This document shows positions 9,637-20,825 of a stretch of 64,000 bases of DNA, piece after piece. Below the pieces are notes generated by a model that worked only from the letters and a program-made list of their open reading frames with translations, made no database searches and had not been told where the DNA came from. Within the stretch, counting starts at the first letter, position 1, and the number at the start of each line of letters is the position of its first letter. Made by a program: the position numbers and the translations under genes. Source of the DNA: Sternotherus odoratus (Eukaryota > Chordata > Testudines > Kinosternidae). The stretch lies in NCBI GenBank assembly GCA_032164245.1, contig JAVMKO010000010.1, forward strand, positions 44,166,848 through 44,230,847, given 5' to 3'.

Positions 9637-12600
9637 GTTTTCTTAATAAACTTCCTCTCCTCCGGAGGCCGAGAGGGGCAGTCGTGAGCGTCTGGCTTTG
9701 TTTCTTTCGTTAAACGCTATGCTAACAGCAATGGAGCTGAGAGGAGAAGGAACGTACACTACCAGAGAAAGGCACTTAGAGACGGGTAAAAGACCGAGAG
9801 CCTGGAATGTGTGACCACGACTGAAAAACAAAAGGAATACCGGCCCGGGCAGGCCTCGTCTAGCACAAAGCACATGCTGTGCTACTGTTAACCCTTTGAG
9901 TGGCGTGCTGCTCCCTCAGCCTGGGGCGAGCGGGCAGGGGTCTCTCAGCAGCCCCAGAGCCAGTAGGCGTGATGCTCGCCTGCAGCACCCAGTTGCCCCC
10001 ACGGGTTGGCTCTGGGGGGCTGGCTCCCTGGCAACTTGGGGCTGTGAGGCTGTAATATCCGGACCCCGAGGGCCTCTCCTTCCAGCAGCTGCAATGGAGC
10101 TTTTGAGGTGGAGGATGTGGCCAGTGGGGGGTGTCTAGAGTCTCAGCTAGGGGGATCTCCTGGTTGGAGGGTGGCAGCAGAGCAGGGGTCCTGCTGAGGG
10201 CAGGGGAGAGGTATGCAGGACCCCCTTGTGTACCAGGAGGAGAAAAGACAGCGAGACCCCTCCTGCAAGGGGGGGTAGTCCAGGGGGGCCCTTAGGGTGA
10301 GCACTGAGCAATCCCTCTGCGGAGGAGGGAGCGTCCGAGGGGCAAGCGTGGGGACAGGGAGAGGCCAGGAGACCTGGGCGTGAGTGGTGGCTGCTTGGAG
10401 ATGCCGTCCTCAGGAAGTGCCTGGGCCTATTCCTGTGGGCACAGCCGTGCCATGCCCGGGCCTAGCTGTGCCCGAGGAGCCTGGCTCTGGAGCAGCCACT
10501 CAAAGTGCTAAATTGGTCTAAAGAGTTTATGTAGCTTATCTGTCCGTAGGCCAGCCTGGCTGGTCCTGGAGTGTCTAGAATAGCTTATGGTACATGCTGC
10601 GCAGGGCCCTCCAGCCAGCACCAGCTGATGAGGCAGGCTGAGCCTACGGGCATCACCCACAATAGCTCAGTACAGCACTGTGGTGCCAGCCGGCCCACAC
10701 ACCTGTCCTCATTAGCCACAGCTGAACCTCCAGCCCCATGTAGTGCAGGTGCCAACCTTGCCCAGATCCACTCCCTGCTGGGGGGGCAACCACACCAGGC
10801 TGGGAGGAGCCCACTGAGCTGCATGGCATGAGCCCGGTCTGCAAGTTGTGGTGGCTCTGTTCCTTATGGGAAGGTGTCTCCCGGACACTATAGCTCCCAG
10901 TAGGCACTGCTCAGAAGGTGGTGCAGTGCCTGCTGGGAACTGTAGTCTCTTCAGGCCTGGGCCACCCCACATACAATGCTGTAACTTAGGCTGGCTTGCT
11001 GTCCCCTCACTCAGGGCAGGGCCCCAGCAGCTCACTAGCCGCTGTGGGAGGGCTGTGAGGGCACATGGCTGGGAGGGGCTGACCCATCAGCCCCCAGGAA
11101 TGTGGGATAGCAGAGCCCTTCCATCAGGCTGCACCATGGGCAGTGAGAGTGGCCCAAGGCTGGGTGTGTAATTAGCTTTCTAAGGAGCGGGGTGCATGGA
11201 GGGTAGGACACCAGCTAGGGGGCGGTTATGCTCCCTAGCAGCTGACACCCATAACCACAGTGCTCTGGTGGGCCAGGCTCTGCCTCCCACTGCCCCTCCT
11301 CAGGCCCAGGGGCATCTGTCTGTCACCCAAAGCCGCTTGATTTCAGCCTGGCACTGGGCCAGCTGCTCACCTGGCTGAGGTGTCTCCAACCCGCTCCCTG
11401 GGGCAGGGACAGCGGGGGGGGGGGGGGGCGGGGGTAGCTAGGCCCAGCAATTGAGCTAGAGCAGAACATGGGGCAGCTGGCTGCACCCAGCCCATGGGCA
11501 TTGCGGGGGGGGGGGGGGGAACAGGACACGGCTAGTGTGGGGGTCACTCCTCCCTGCACAAGCCACAGCCCCTGGCTGAGGATGGGCCCAGGAGCGCGCT
11601 CAGGGCAACAGCCTGCCCAGGCCACCTGCTCACTGGCAGCCGTGCCTCGGGCAGGTGGAGTGCGCCAGGGCAGGGCTAGCCACGGCTCTGGGCAGTCAGG
11701 CTGGGCTAGGGCTGGGCTGGCGAGGCCACGGGCTGGAACAGGTTGCAGCTCCTGAGCCAGTCACTGGGAAATGGGCAGTGGCTCCGTGGGGTGATCTGGC
11801 CAAAGAGGAGGAGGGGGAACCAGTTTGGAGCGCATCAGCACAGGCCTCGGGGGGGGGGGGGGGGGGGGACAGCAGGCGGGGGGCTCAGCCCCAGGCCTGA
11901 TGGGTCTCAGCTGACTGCGAGTCCTTGGCAGCTGGCCGGAATGGCAGAGCTGGGCTGGTGCAGCACCAGGCTGTGGGAGGTGACCCAAGGACTCCCTGTA
12001 GTGCTGCCGGGGGAGGGGGGGCTGCAGCGATCTGTCTGCTCAGGGTATTAACTTAAGCCCTGCCCCCGTCACCCGCCTCCCCGCTGGGCTGGCCAGGACA
12101 CTGAGTGAGCCAAGGGTCACAGCCAGGAAGGGGGAGCGGGGCTCCCGCCTTGCGCCCGGCCAGCCACGCACACTTGCGTTACATGCTAAGATACTAACAG
12201 AGCTGAAAGCAATCTTGACCCCTCTCCCCACCTCCCAATCGGGGGTGGGGCACGGGCGTCAGAGAGCGGCATACTCAGCCAGTATGCGTTGTCGGGGGGG
12301 TAGGTCCGGGGCAGGGCTCCCATGGGACTGGGGGTCCGTCTGTCTGTCTCAGTCCAGTCAGCCCAGGGCTGAAGGGCGATGGGGCTGCCGTCCAGAAGTT
12401 CATCATGGTCTTGTCTCGCCGGCATTTCCGCCGGGCAAGCCCAGCTGTGGCTGAGTAGCTCTGCTTCCTCCGCTGGCGCACGGGCCCGGCTGATATTCTC
12501 TGGGCGGGGGCCGGGTCAGACTGAGTAGGGCGCCAGTCGGCTGGTGGGAGCTCCGGCGGCTGGGTAGTCCCACGTGGCTGGGCTGGCTGCTTCCAGGTCA

Positions 12601-13125
12601 GTGCTGGGTGGCAGGAAAGCGCCACTTGGCTGCCGGGGCGCTGGCTGTGCTGCAGGCCGGGCTGACATGGGCACAGGGAGGTGGGCGCTGGGAGAGGGCC
12701 ACTGGTGGCTGTTGGGGCGAGCAAGGCGCTAGAGCCGTTCGCATGGGAGCTCCTGGAAACGAGCCAGCGTCCCACAGTGGGCGGGAACCCGGGCTGGAGT
12801 GGAGGGAGCCCGCCAGCCCAATGCCAGGGCAGTGGCGATCCTAGGGTGTGGGGTGGGGGTGGGGGGGGCTTACCCCGACCCAGAGCGGAAGGTGCCCAGG
12901 GCTGCCTGTGTCATGGGGCTCGTGTCTGTGGGGTCTGCTGGCACAGTCCTCCCTGCCAGACCACATGTGATGACCAGAGGTCATGGCCAGTGCCAAGGGG
13001 GCAGCTCTGCTCAGGGGACACAGCACCCAGGAGCCGCCGGCTAGCGGGGGCAATGGACCCTTCCTCTGGGATCGCTCACCTCCACCCAGTACGGGGCTGC
13101 ATGGACACCATCGTCTCCCACACAG

Positions 13126-13140
13126 CCAGCAGAGGGCGCT
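13126..13140 (+). promoter_or_regulatory. CTCF-like motif
   Basis: CCAGCAGAGGGCGCT is a full match to CCASYAGRKGGCRS. It lies downstream of the GLIS2 stop in the probable 3'UTR. Confidence 0.55.
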
Positions 13141-13573
13141 AGGACATGAGCACCTGACACTGACTGGGAGGTGGGCACGGGGCTGGGTGTTGGGACCCCA
13201 ATGCAGGTGACTGCGTGGCTCAGGCCTCAGGCAGGGGCACCTGGTCAGCACCAGGGACAAGGGCCCGACGCGGGACCGGTCAGAGTGGGGGGTTGGGTGA
13301 GATAAATAAATAGCGGCGCCTCCCGCTGCCTGAGGCCTGGGGCAAGCAGTCCCCAGGGAGAGATGGGGGCGAGGGCACGCCAGGCTGAGCCTAGGGCCCC
13401 GAGACAGCTCCACAGCCCCATTGCTCCCAGAGCCTTAGCTGGTCCCTCCGCAGTCGTCCCTCTCTAGCGCCCGCTCTGCTGCCACAGTCAACCCCGGTGC
13501 CCCAGCCCGGCACCTGCCAGAGCCATGAGCCCGCTCCTGCTGTGTCCTGCACCAGCGTTGGCACCCCAGAGAG

Positions 13574-13588
13574 CCAGCAGGAGGCGCT
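13574..13588 (+). promoter_or_regulatory. CTCF-like motif
   Basis: CCAGCAGGAGGCGCT is a near-consensus CTCF core, 434 bp from the match that ends at 13140 and in the same orientation. Confidence 0.45.
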
Positions 13589-13848
13589 AGGGTGCAGCTG
13601 ACCCAAGGAGGGGGCAGTCAGCTGTCTGGGGGGTCCCACGAAGAGGCCTCTGGAGCGGCCTGTGCTGGGATGGGGATTATTGCTATTCTCAGAAGAGTCA
13701 AACTCTTCTTTCGTGAAGGGTCCAAGCCAGACCCAAGCGGCAGTCGCAGGGGGAAGGGGGAGGAGGGCTGGCTCCCCCCAACCCCACTGGCAGATTCACC
13801 CGACGCCCGGGCCAAGGTGGCCTCGTTTTGCGTCTGGGCTTCGTTCAT

Positions 13849-14657
13849 TCAGTTCACCACGGCCGGCTTCAGCAAGACGGAGCCAGGGGGGATCACCACC
13901 CAGCCGGGTGGCAGGGCCTCGGGGCTGCCCATAGAGCTCACGCCAGTGGACAGGTCCAGCACCGCGCCAGGCAGCAGCGGCAGGCTCTCCGGAGCACGCC
14001 TGAGCCGCACCCGCTCAGTCCTGTCGCACGAGTCTTTGCGGCTCTCCGGCCCCTGAGCTTTGCCCGCTTTGGCCACTCTGGTGTTACCCGCCTGGCACTT
14101 CTCCATGTCCATCTTGCCAGCAAGCAGGGACACCACTGGCAGCCCCAGCCCACCGGCCCCAAAGGGAGATGCCAGCAAGGGGTTCTTGGCCAAGTTGAGC
14201 GGCGCCCCATTGAGAGACAGCACAGGGCTGGGCAGCCCCGGCAGCGCAGCAGAGCCCACGGCACCACAGGCCAGGGTGCTGAGGTCCAGGGGCCCTGGGG
14301 CCAGGGGGATGGGCAGAGAGGCGCCCAGGCCAGGCAGGGCGTGCCCGCCAAAAAGGGCGGCCGGGTTGGGGATGATGAGCTGCGCCCCGTTGACGTAAGG
14401 CACTTCCGCCGAGGCGACGGGGGTCTTGGGAGGCTGCTGCAGTTTGAGCAGCTCCTGCTGCTCGTGGGACACGAAGTGGCCGTGGGCCTTGATGTGCTTG
14501 CGCAGCGAGCTGGGGTCCGTGTAGCGTTTGTGGCAGCCGAGCATCTTGCAGTAGTAGGGCTTGTCCACGTAGTGGGTGCGCGTGTGCTTGAAGCGATCGC
14601 TGGAGTTGGAGTAGCGCTTGCTGCAGCCCTCGTAGGGGCACATGTAGGGTTTCTCGC
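13849..14657 (-). CDS. GLIS2: GLIS2 last coding exon (fingers 4-5 and C-terminus)
   Basis: The minus-strand acceptor CCCCCTGCAG precedes 14657. The exon encodes [19 protein letters not shown] (finger 4), finger 5, and the long Pro/Leu/Gly-rich tail. The stop is TGA at 13851-13849. Confidence 0.97.
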
Positions 14658-17600
14658 CTGCAGGGGGACACAACAGTCATGGGCTGCCGCAGGCTTCTTG
14701 ACCCGGCATGCCACGGGGCCTCTGCCACCTGGCCACGGGCTGCCACACCCAGTGTGCCACGGGGCCTCCCCCTCTGGGCCACAGGCTGCCTGGCCCGGCG
14801 TACCATGGGGCCTCCACCGCCGGGCCATGGGCTGCCCTGATTCTGACTTGTGTGCGAGGGGGTGTCACCCAGGCCCCCCCTCCCCATCCCGACACTGACC
14901 TGTGTGGGAGCGGTTGTGGATTTTAAGGTTTTCCAGCCTGGAGAAGCTCTTGTTGCAGGTTGGGCAGCGATGGGGCTTCTCATTGGTGTGGGTACGAATG
15001 TGGATCAGCATCTTGTACCTGCCTCAAGAAAAAGGAAACCCAGCTGAGGTGAGCCGGCCTGGCAGGGCGCCCAGGGGAGACGGGGGCATAGCTGGGGTGA
15101 GCCCGCCCAGGACGGGGCTTAAGGGAGAGGGGGGCCCAGCTGGGGTGAGCCAGCCTGGTGGGGTGCTGTGGGACTGCAGCTGCCATGGGCACCCAGGGAG
15201 CTGATGGAACAGTGGACACACCTTGGTCACAAGACACACAAATCACCACAGCCCCAGGGGGACTGCCCCCAGCTCGGAGAGGACATGGACTTGTCCAATA
15301 TCATATATCCGGCAATCAGGGCAGAGCCCAGATCTGACCCTGCCCCCCACTGACCCTGCCCCCCACTCATCCTGCCCCACAACCACCCCACCCAGATCCC
15401 TCCATCCCTGTCCCATAACCCTGTAACTGCCCCGCAACAAACCCCCAATTCTGCCCTTTAACCACCCGGCCCCGATTTCCCCACCCAGTAACGACACAGC
15501 CGTGATCTGCCCCATCCCTGCCCCTTAACTGCCCAGCCCCGATCCCCACCCCACCCCGGTCCCTTCCCCCTAACAAGCCAGTGTGTCACTAACAGTTGTT
15601 GGTGTAATTGACACACATGGTTCCCTGGGAAGCCGCAATCTGCCTGAATCTCTCCTTCCTCTTCCCTCCCCATGGTCTCGGGGTCCCGAGCCGTGTCTCC
15701 TGTCCCAGTCTCAGTGCCCCCGGCCCCCACCTGGCATTGAAGCCCCGGCCATGGCGCGCGCAGCCCTCCCAGTGGCAGCAGTAACCCGCGTCCTTCTCCG
15801 GCTTGACGTGGAAGTCGTTGACGTGATCCACCAGGTCTTGGAGCAGGTCGAAGAGCTGGTTACACTGTGAGGGGGCAGGGCTGGGTCAGATGGTGGCTGC
15901 AGAGGGAGCCCCAATGGGTTTGGCTGAGATGACACACGGGGGGCCCGGCTGGGGGAAGGGCGGCTGTAGGGGCCCGGCTGGGGAAGGGGTGGGTGGTCTC
16001 ATGCACGGCAGGAGGGATTGAGTGGGAAGTGGCTTGGGGCCCCCGAGGACTGGTCAGGATGTACCCACCCCTCCCTGTCACTCCCTGGCCCAAACCCACC
16101 ACAGCTCCGGCTGGCCCCGGAGGCTGCAAGTGCCGGGTGAAGGGAGCGTGACTGGGAGAGGTGGCCCCTAGAGATCCCCCAATGGCCAGGAGGGGCAGTG
16201 TCCCAAAGACCGGTCCCAAGGCATGTGCCACGCAGCCCCCTCCGCCCCACAGCACGCCCCTCGCAGCCCCCTCCGCCCCACCCCCTCCGCCCCACAGCAC
16301 GCCCCTCGCAGCCCCTCTGCCCCACCCCCTCCGCCCCACAGCACGCCCCTCGCAGCCCCCTCTGCCCCACCCCCTCCGCCCCACAGCACGCCCCTCGCAG
16401 CCCCTCTGCCCCACCCCCTCCGCCCCACAGCACGCCCCTCGCAGCCCCTCTGCCCCACCCCCTCCGCCCCACAGCACGCCCCTCGCAGCCCCCTCTGCCC
16501 CACCCCCTCCGCCCCACAGCACGCCCCTCGCAGCCCCTCTGCCCCACTCCCTCCCCCCACATCACGCCCCTCGCAGCCCCCTCTGCCCCACCCCCTCTGC
16601 CCCACCCCCTCCGCCCCACAACACGTCCCTCGCAACCCGTCTGCCCCACCCCCTCGCCCCACAGCACGTCCCTCGCAGCCCCTCTGCCCCACCCCCTCCG
16701 CCCCACAGCACGCCCCTCGCAGCCCCTCTGCCCTCCCGCCCCACTGCATGCCCCTCGCAGCCCCCTCTATGACGTAGATGTCAGGGGATTTACCCTACAC
16801 AGGACTGGGCCCAGGGGTGTAGCCCCCCTCCCCCCCGCCCTCCCAGCCTCCCAGGACTCAGCTGCCCCCCTCACCTTGGCCCAGCGACACACCAGCTGCT
16901 GCGGCAGGGACAGCTCCGGGGAGAGGCGCTTCTCCTTGGCGGGGGTGAGGAAGGCCGAGGCCGGCAGGTGCAGGGCGCCGCCCGAGCCCAGGGGCAGGAA
17001 AAACTGGAAGGAGCTCGGGAGGCCGTCGATGTAACGCAGGGACGGGAAATCCTGTGGGGGGAGAACAAAGGTGCTGGGGCAGAGACACGGGCTGGAGCAG
17101 GGGGCTCGTGGGGGCAGGGCCGGCGACAGGGGGGTACTACGGGTACAGCTGTACCGGGCCCCGGACTTTAGGGGGGCCCCGGTACACAGCTGTACCCGTT
17201 GTGTCCCCCCTTGTCGCGGGGCCTGGAGAGCGGGGAAGGGGCGGGGAGGCGGCGCGGCTCCCTCCGGACGAGCACGCCTGGCCCCAGCAGGAGCAGAGAG
17301 CCCGGCCGGCGGCAGCGGCGCAGTCGGGGGGGGGGGGGGGGAAGGGCGGGGGGGGGGGTGACAGCAAGGGCGGCTCGCGCCGCTCCCAGGCTCTCGCTCC
17401 CGCTGCCGCCAGCTGTCAGCTGGGGGGGGGAGCGCCGGCTGGGCTGGGGGGGGGCAGCTGGGCTGGGGGCTCCCCAGCCGCTGTCGGCTGGGCTGGGGGG
17501 GGGGCCCGGCTGGGCTGGGGGGGCCCCCAAACTATCAGAGTAGGGGGCCCCCAAATTTCTGTCGCCGGCCCTGTGTGGGAGGTCTGGGGAGGGTCAGAGA

Positions 17601-18811
17601 CACCGGCTGGAGCAGGGAGTTTGGGGGGACAAAATTGCCCCATCCCCCCTGCCTCGCAGCCCCCTCTGCCCCATCCCCGCTCCATCCCACAGCACACTCC
17701 TCACTGCCCTCCCGCCCCAAGGCATGCCCCTCTGCAATGTAGATGACAGGGGATCCACCTTGGGGATCAGGAAGGATGTTGCACAACTGGAGCCCAAAGC
17801 TCTGCAGTGAAATGGGCCCCCAATCCCTCTGCCCCAGCTGGGGCCAGCTCCCCCCAAGCTCTGCTGCACCGCTACCCACGCACCCCACATGGGCCTGGCA
17901 AGCCACCCTTCCCCTGCCCCCACCACAGCCCATCCCTCTCCCCTCCCCTCCCTGGTGGCCCAGCCCAGCGGGGCCCAGGGCCGTAGGGGGGCAGCCCTCT
18001 GGAAAAGGCTCCTCATGCTGAGCCGGGGGAGGAGCTGCCGCCGCAGTGTCCCCAGCCCCCTTCCCAGCAGCTCCCCCCTCTGCCTCAGCCAGCCCCTGCC
18101 GTGGTGCATCACTTACATGGGGGGTGGGGGCCATGGGCAGGTCCCCGTTGCCCTGGCGCTCAGGGGACAGCGAGGTGCTGCCGCCGGGGGAGTCCGGGCC
18201 GGACGGGGGCGACAGACTGAGGTCCAGCAGGGGCGTCGAGGAGAAGCGGGCGTCCCGTTTGTCGCGGCACTTGGAGGGCAGCAGGAGACCTGGGGGGCAC
18301 AAAGCCAGCGGGTGAGCAGCCTTTCCCCACCACTGCAACGCAGTCACCTCTGGGGCGGGACGTGGCAGCAACCCCCCCTCTTCCCCACTCCCTGTGCCCA
18401 GCCCACCGCTCATGGCCTCCCCCAAGGGATCCCAGTACGGCCTGGGGGACCCCAGCCACGTGGGCCCAGCCCCAAAGGCACATGGCCAGCAGGGGGCAGA
18501 GCGCGCCCCAAGGCTCTCTCACCACTGGCCCCACCCTAACAAGACTGCCTGCAGGTGGCGCCCCCTGTGTCCGTACCAGAGGGTGCAGGAAGGCAGTCCC
18601 CCCGGAGGGAGCCCTGGACGCCCCTCCCCCTCTCACCGGCCGGCGGGGAGCCAGGCGAGCCGGGGCCCATCAGCATGGCGCCATCATCCTGGCTCTTGAG
18701 CTCGCGGTGCAAGGCCCGGTACTTGGTGCTGCCCAGCGTCCGCTTCTCCCGTGCCGCCCGCAACTTGGAGATGCTGATCTTGAGGTCGAGGGGCTCGTCC
18801 AGGGAGTGCAT
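13849..18811 (-). CDS. GLIS2: Zinc finger protein GLIS2 (GLIS family, Kruppel-like), six coding exons
   Basis: Joining (complement) 18637-18811, 18117-18289, 16875-17051, 15731-15864, 14900-15018 and 13849-14657 gives 528 aa; I recall 524 for human. GLIS2 is a nuclear DNA-binding activator/repressor, linked in human to nephronophthisis type 7. The N-terminus [20 protein letters not shown] is the conserved GLIS2 start. A Ser/Pro-rich region ([12 protein letters not shown]) follows. Five C2H2 fingers are intact: C171/C176/H189/H194, C205/C210/H226/H230, C238/C241/H254/H258, C266/C271/H284/H288 and C296/C301/H314/H318. Finger 1 is split by an exon junction, and finger 2 carries the long CARHGRGF loop typical of GLI/GLIS/ZIC. 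After the fingers come [10 protein letters not shown], a Pro/Leu-rich region and the C-terminus [18 protein letters not shown]. All junctions are GT-AG and in frame. Confidence 0.97.
14658..14899 (-). other. GLIS2: GLIS2 intron 5 (coding numbering)
   Basis: A short GC-rich intron between the finger 3 and finger 4 exons, with imperfect internal repeats of 'ccacgggctgcc' type. Nothing else is seen. Confidence 0.8.
14900..15018 (-). CDS. GLIS2: GLIS2 coding exon 5 (end of finger 2, finger 3)
   Basis: The acceptor TTGAGGCAG is followed by G-TAC-AAG and the donor is GTCAGT. The exon encodes [18 protein letters not shown] and finger 3 ending HNRSHT. Confidence 0.96.
15019..15730 (-). other. GLIS2: GLIS2 intron 4
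   Basis: C-rich on the plus strand, with loosely repeated CCCC-AACTGCCC-type segments at 15340-15570. No gene seen. Confidence 0.8.
15731..15864 (-). CDS. GLIS2: GLIS2 coding exon 4 (fingers 1-2)
   Basis: The acceptor CCTCACAG is followed by TGT AAC CAG and the donor is GTGGGG. The exon encodes [19 protein letters not shown] and [16 protein letters not shown]. Confidence 0.96.
16233..16762. repeat. Minisatellite, 44-45 bp unit, in GLIS2 intron 3
   Basis: Tandem units have the core CCCCACAGCACGCCCCTCGC and a C-rich remainder. The landmark AGCACG recurs at 16251, 16296, 16340, 16385, 16429, 16473 and 16518, and the array continues to 16707 with a few variant units, about 11 units in all. Because the unit has almost no stop codons, it creates long open frames in several frames on both strands; these are not genes. 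In the GLIS2 transcript sense the array is very G-rich. Confidence 0.93.
16875..17051 (-). CDS. GLIS2: GLIS2 coding exon 3
   Basis: The exon is 59 codons, phase 0 at both ends, with acceptor CCCCCCACAG and donor GTGAGG. It encodes [20 protein letters not shown], a Gly/Leu segment and QQLVCRWAK, the first cysteine of finger 1. It is flanked on both sides by related C-rich minisatellite blocks. Confidence 0.95.
17115..17573. mobile_element. hAT-like non-autonomous element in GLIS2 intron 2
   Basis: Perfect 15-bp terminal inverted repeats, CAGGGCCGGCGACAG at 17115-17129 and CTGTCGCCGGCCCTG at 17559-17573. Flanking 8-mers CGTGGGGG and TGTGGGAG match at six of eight positions, consistent with an aged 8-bp target duplication. 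A subterminal inverted repeat around GTACAGCTGTAC occurs at 17151-17190. The inside is GC-rich with G runs and encodes no transposase. Confidence 0.8.
17640..17765. repeat. Second, diverged block of the GLIS2 intron minisatellite
   Basis: CCTCGCAGCCCCCTCTGCCCC and the end segment '..GTAGATGACAGGGGAT' match 16716-16797 ('..GTAGATGTCAGGGGAT'). The two related blocks sit on opposite sides of GLIS2 coding exon 3. Confidence 0.7.
18117..18289 (-). CDS. GLIS2: GLIS2 coding exon 2
   Basis: The acceptor CCCCCCAG precedes 18289 and the donor GTAAGT is at 18116-18111. The exon encodes [15 protein letters not shown] and the conserved [18 protein letters not shown] and [12 protein letters not shown]. 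Confidence 0.94.
18486..18499 (+). promoter_or_regulatory. CTCF-like motif
   Basis: CCAGCAGGGGGCAG is a full match to the CTCF core. It lies in GLIS2 intron 1, between coding exons 1 and 2. Confidence 0.5.
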
Positions 18812-18881
18812 GGTGCCCGGCGTGGCTGCTAGCAGCGTCCTCCGGCAGGGAGAAGATGGCGTCCTCTGGGGCCTGCTCCCC
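18637..18881 (-). CDS. GLIS2: GLIS2 first coding exon with 70 nt of 5'UTR
   Basis: The start ATG is at 18811-18809 and encodes [20 protein letters not shown]. The donor GTGAGA begins at 18636. An acceptor GGGCTGCAG ending at 18882 suggests the exon begins at 18881, so bases 18881-18812 would be 5'UTR and an upstream non-coding exon must exist. The acceptor is inferred; the coding part 18637-18811 is secure. Confidence 0.88.
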
Positions 18882-20825
18882 CTGCAGCCCGGGAGCAGGG
18901 GCAGGATGCAGGGAGGAGGGGGGTGCAACCTGCAGGGAGGAGGGGGGTGCATTGGGTTGTGCCGCCGTCTCAGACCCACACAGGGCCACCCGTGCACACC
19001 CCCCCCCCCCCCCCGCACACAGCCTGTCCCAGCGGCCACAGGATCGGGACCAGGAACTCAAAGACCTGCCACCAGGAGCCCCCCCCCCCCCTCAAACCTG
19101 CCACCATAGATGCTGGAATTGGGGATGCTGCAGCACCCCAGTTTGAAGTGGTTTCCATCATACCCATGGTTTACAGTTTGGGTCAATGGCTCTCAGCACC
19201 CCACACTGTACACATTGTTCCAGCCCCCCTGCCCCAGCCCGCTGCCAAGAGCCACAAATCCTGCCACCAGGAGCCCCCCAAAACTTGCTGCCAGGCCTGC
19301 CCTTAACAGGGGGCTGGGAAATGAAAGGACAGAGTCTGGAGGAGGAACAGGTCTATGTACAAAAGTAGGACACTGCGGAGAGGCCTCCCCCCCCCCCCCC
19401 CCAGCTCTGCTGTGCCCCTCACTCTCGACTTGCAGCCCCCTGCTAGCCCAATCCCAGGATCCCCTGCACCCGCTTTTCACCAGACCTCCAGAGCTGACAG
19501 ACAGGTGCAGTAGGTGGCACAACACTGCCCTGCTGCCCACCCCATCCAGCTCCCTCCCCTGCCCAGTGTCCAGTACCCCCCTCCCCCCATACGCAACCCG
19601 CCACAGGCAGAGTCCTGGCAGCTTCTCACCACCCTGGCTGTGTTGGAGAGGCCCAGCTCCTGATCCTACATTTTCCATGGCGCCCCATGCCGGCTCCCAC
19701 TGAGCAGGGGCGGGGGGCGGGGCGGGTCCTGTGATCAGTGAGGATCAGTGAGTGGGTTCAGTGACCGTCTGCCTCGCCCAGCCTGCCAGGTGGGGAGGAG
19801 AGGACGGGGCCAGAGGCAGCCGGCAGAACTGGCTTAGCTAGTCCAGAGCCGGGCTGCAGGCCCCCCCCCCCCCCCTGTGACCCGTCTGGAATTACAAGCA
19901 GCTGTTTCCCCTCTGCCTGCAGCAGCCACAGCTCAGGGGGCAGCGCCAGGAGCCGCAGGGCTCCGCAGGGGTGGGGCCCGGCAGACACCAGCGCAGTCAC
20001 ATGCTGGCCCCTCTGCTTGGCGAGGTTCCTCGGGCCTGTGCGGTGCCCACAGACACCAGGGCAAAGCCAGGCCCAGTTTGGAGGGGCTCTGGGAAAGCAT
20101 CACAACCGCTCTGCCCCTGGGGTTGTCAGGTGCTTTGAGATCCTCGGCGGGGCCATGCTGGGGGAGGCAAAGCTCTGCCAGCTGGGAAGGGAGCCAGCCC
20201 AGGGCCTTGCTGCTCCTGCCCTCCAGGGGGAGATTACAGCACATCACGGAGCTTGCACAGCTGGAGCTCAGCCTGCTCTGGGGGCACAAACTCCCACAGC
20301 CTAGGGCTCTGGGCAGGGAAGGCCGGGGGAGTCTGAACCAGGCCTGTGCCGGCCAGGTGGGAGCCCAGAGCTGGGCTAGAAGGGGGCAGCAGGCGCCTCC
20401 CTATCACCACCAGCCCAAAGCTGCTGGAGACAGGAGGGGATTCAGCTGGGCAGCTGAGAGCCAGCTGGGAGCAGCCTGGGGCCAGGCAATGTGGGAGGAA
20501 TCCTGGAGAGTGGAGCTACACAGGACCATGTAGTTGGGGGGACACCATGGGACTGGGGAGTATGGGGGGGCAGCACAGGGCTGGAGAGTGTGAGGGAGGA
20601 GGAGTCGGGGGCTGGACAGCAGGGGAGGCAGCCTGGGGCTGCAGAGCGGGGGGGTGGGGAGGGACTGCACAAGACCAGTGGGGGTGAGGGGGCAGCATGG
20701 GGCTGGGGAGTGGGGGGGGCAATAAGGGACTGGGGAGTGGGGGTAGCATGGGCCAGGTGCACTGCTCATTTGAAGGGTTGTGGGGGGAGGTTAGGAGTGG
20801 GGGATGGGCAGACCCAGACCCCAGG
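18882..20825. other. Probable GLIS2 first intron, proximal part; no gene seen
   Basis: GC-rich DNA with C runs (about 18999-19014, 19080-19090, 19387-19402 and 19861-19875) and imperfect repeats of 'agcccccccccctcaaacctgccacca' type. No protein similarity is visible in the open frames. Confidence 0.45.

Larger units (their letters stand above)
9637..13848 (-). other. GLIS2: Probable long GLIS2 3'UTR
   Basis: There are 4.2 kb between the GLIS2 stop and the first minus-strand AATAAA. I saw no convincing gene on either strand and no minus-strand ATTAAA or AATAAA between. The stretch contains pure G runs (about 11407-11427, 11506-11519 and 11850-11869) and CTCF-like motifs at 13126 and 13574. 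A human GLIS2 3'UTR is shorter as I recall, so part of this could be downstream flank. Confidence 0.4.

Noticed and set aside
9132..9713. 193-codon plus-strand frame that could be a gene between PAM16 and GLIS2
   Set aside because: No recognisable domain, no splice context and typical GC-rich chance composition. It crosses the minus-strand poly(A) region.
13828..14898. 356-codon plus-strand frame
   Set aside because: It is the complement of the GLIS2 last exon and neighbouring intron, a shadow of a GC-rich coding exon.
16161..17034. Long open frames of 180-280 codons on both strands encoding Pro/Ser/His- or Gly/Arg-rich repeats
   Set aside because: They are produced by the 44-45 bp minisatellite, which lacks stops in several frames. 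They overlap GLIS2 introns and exon 3 in other frames.
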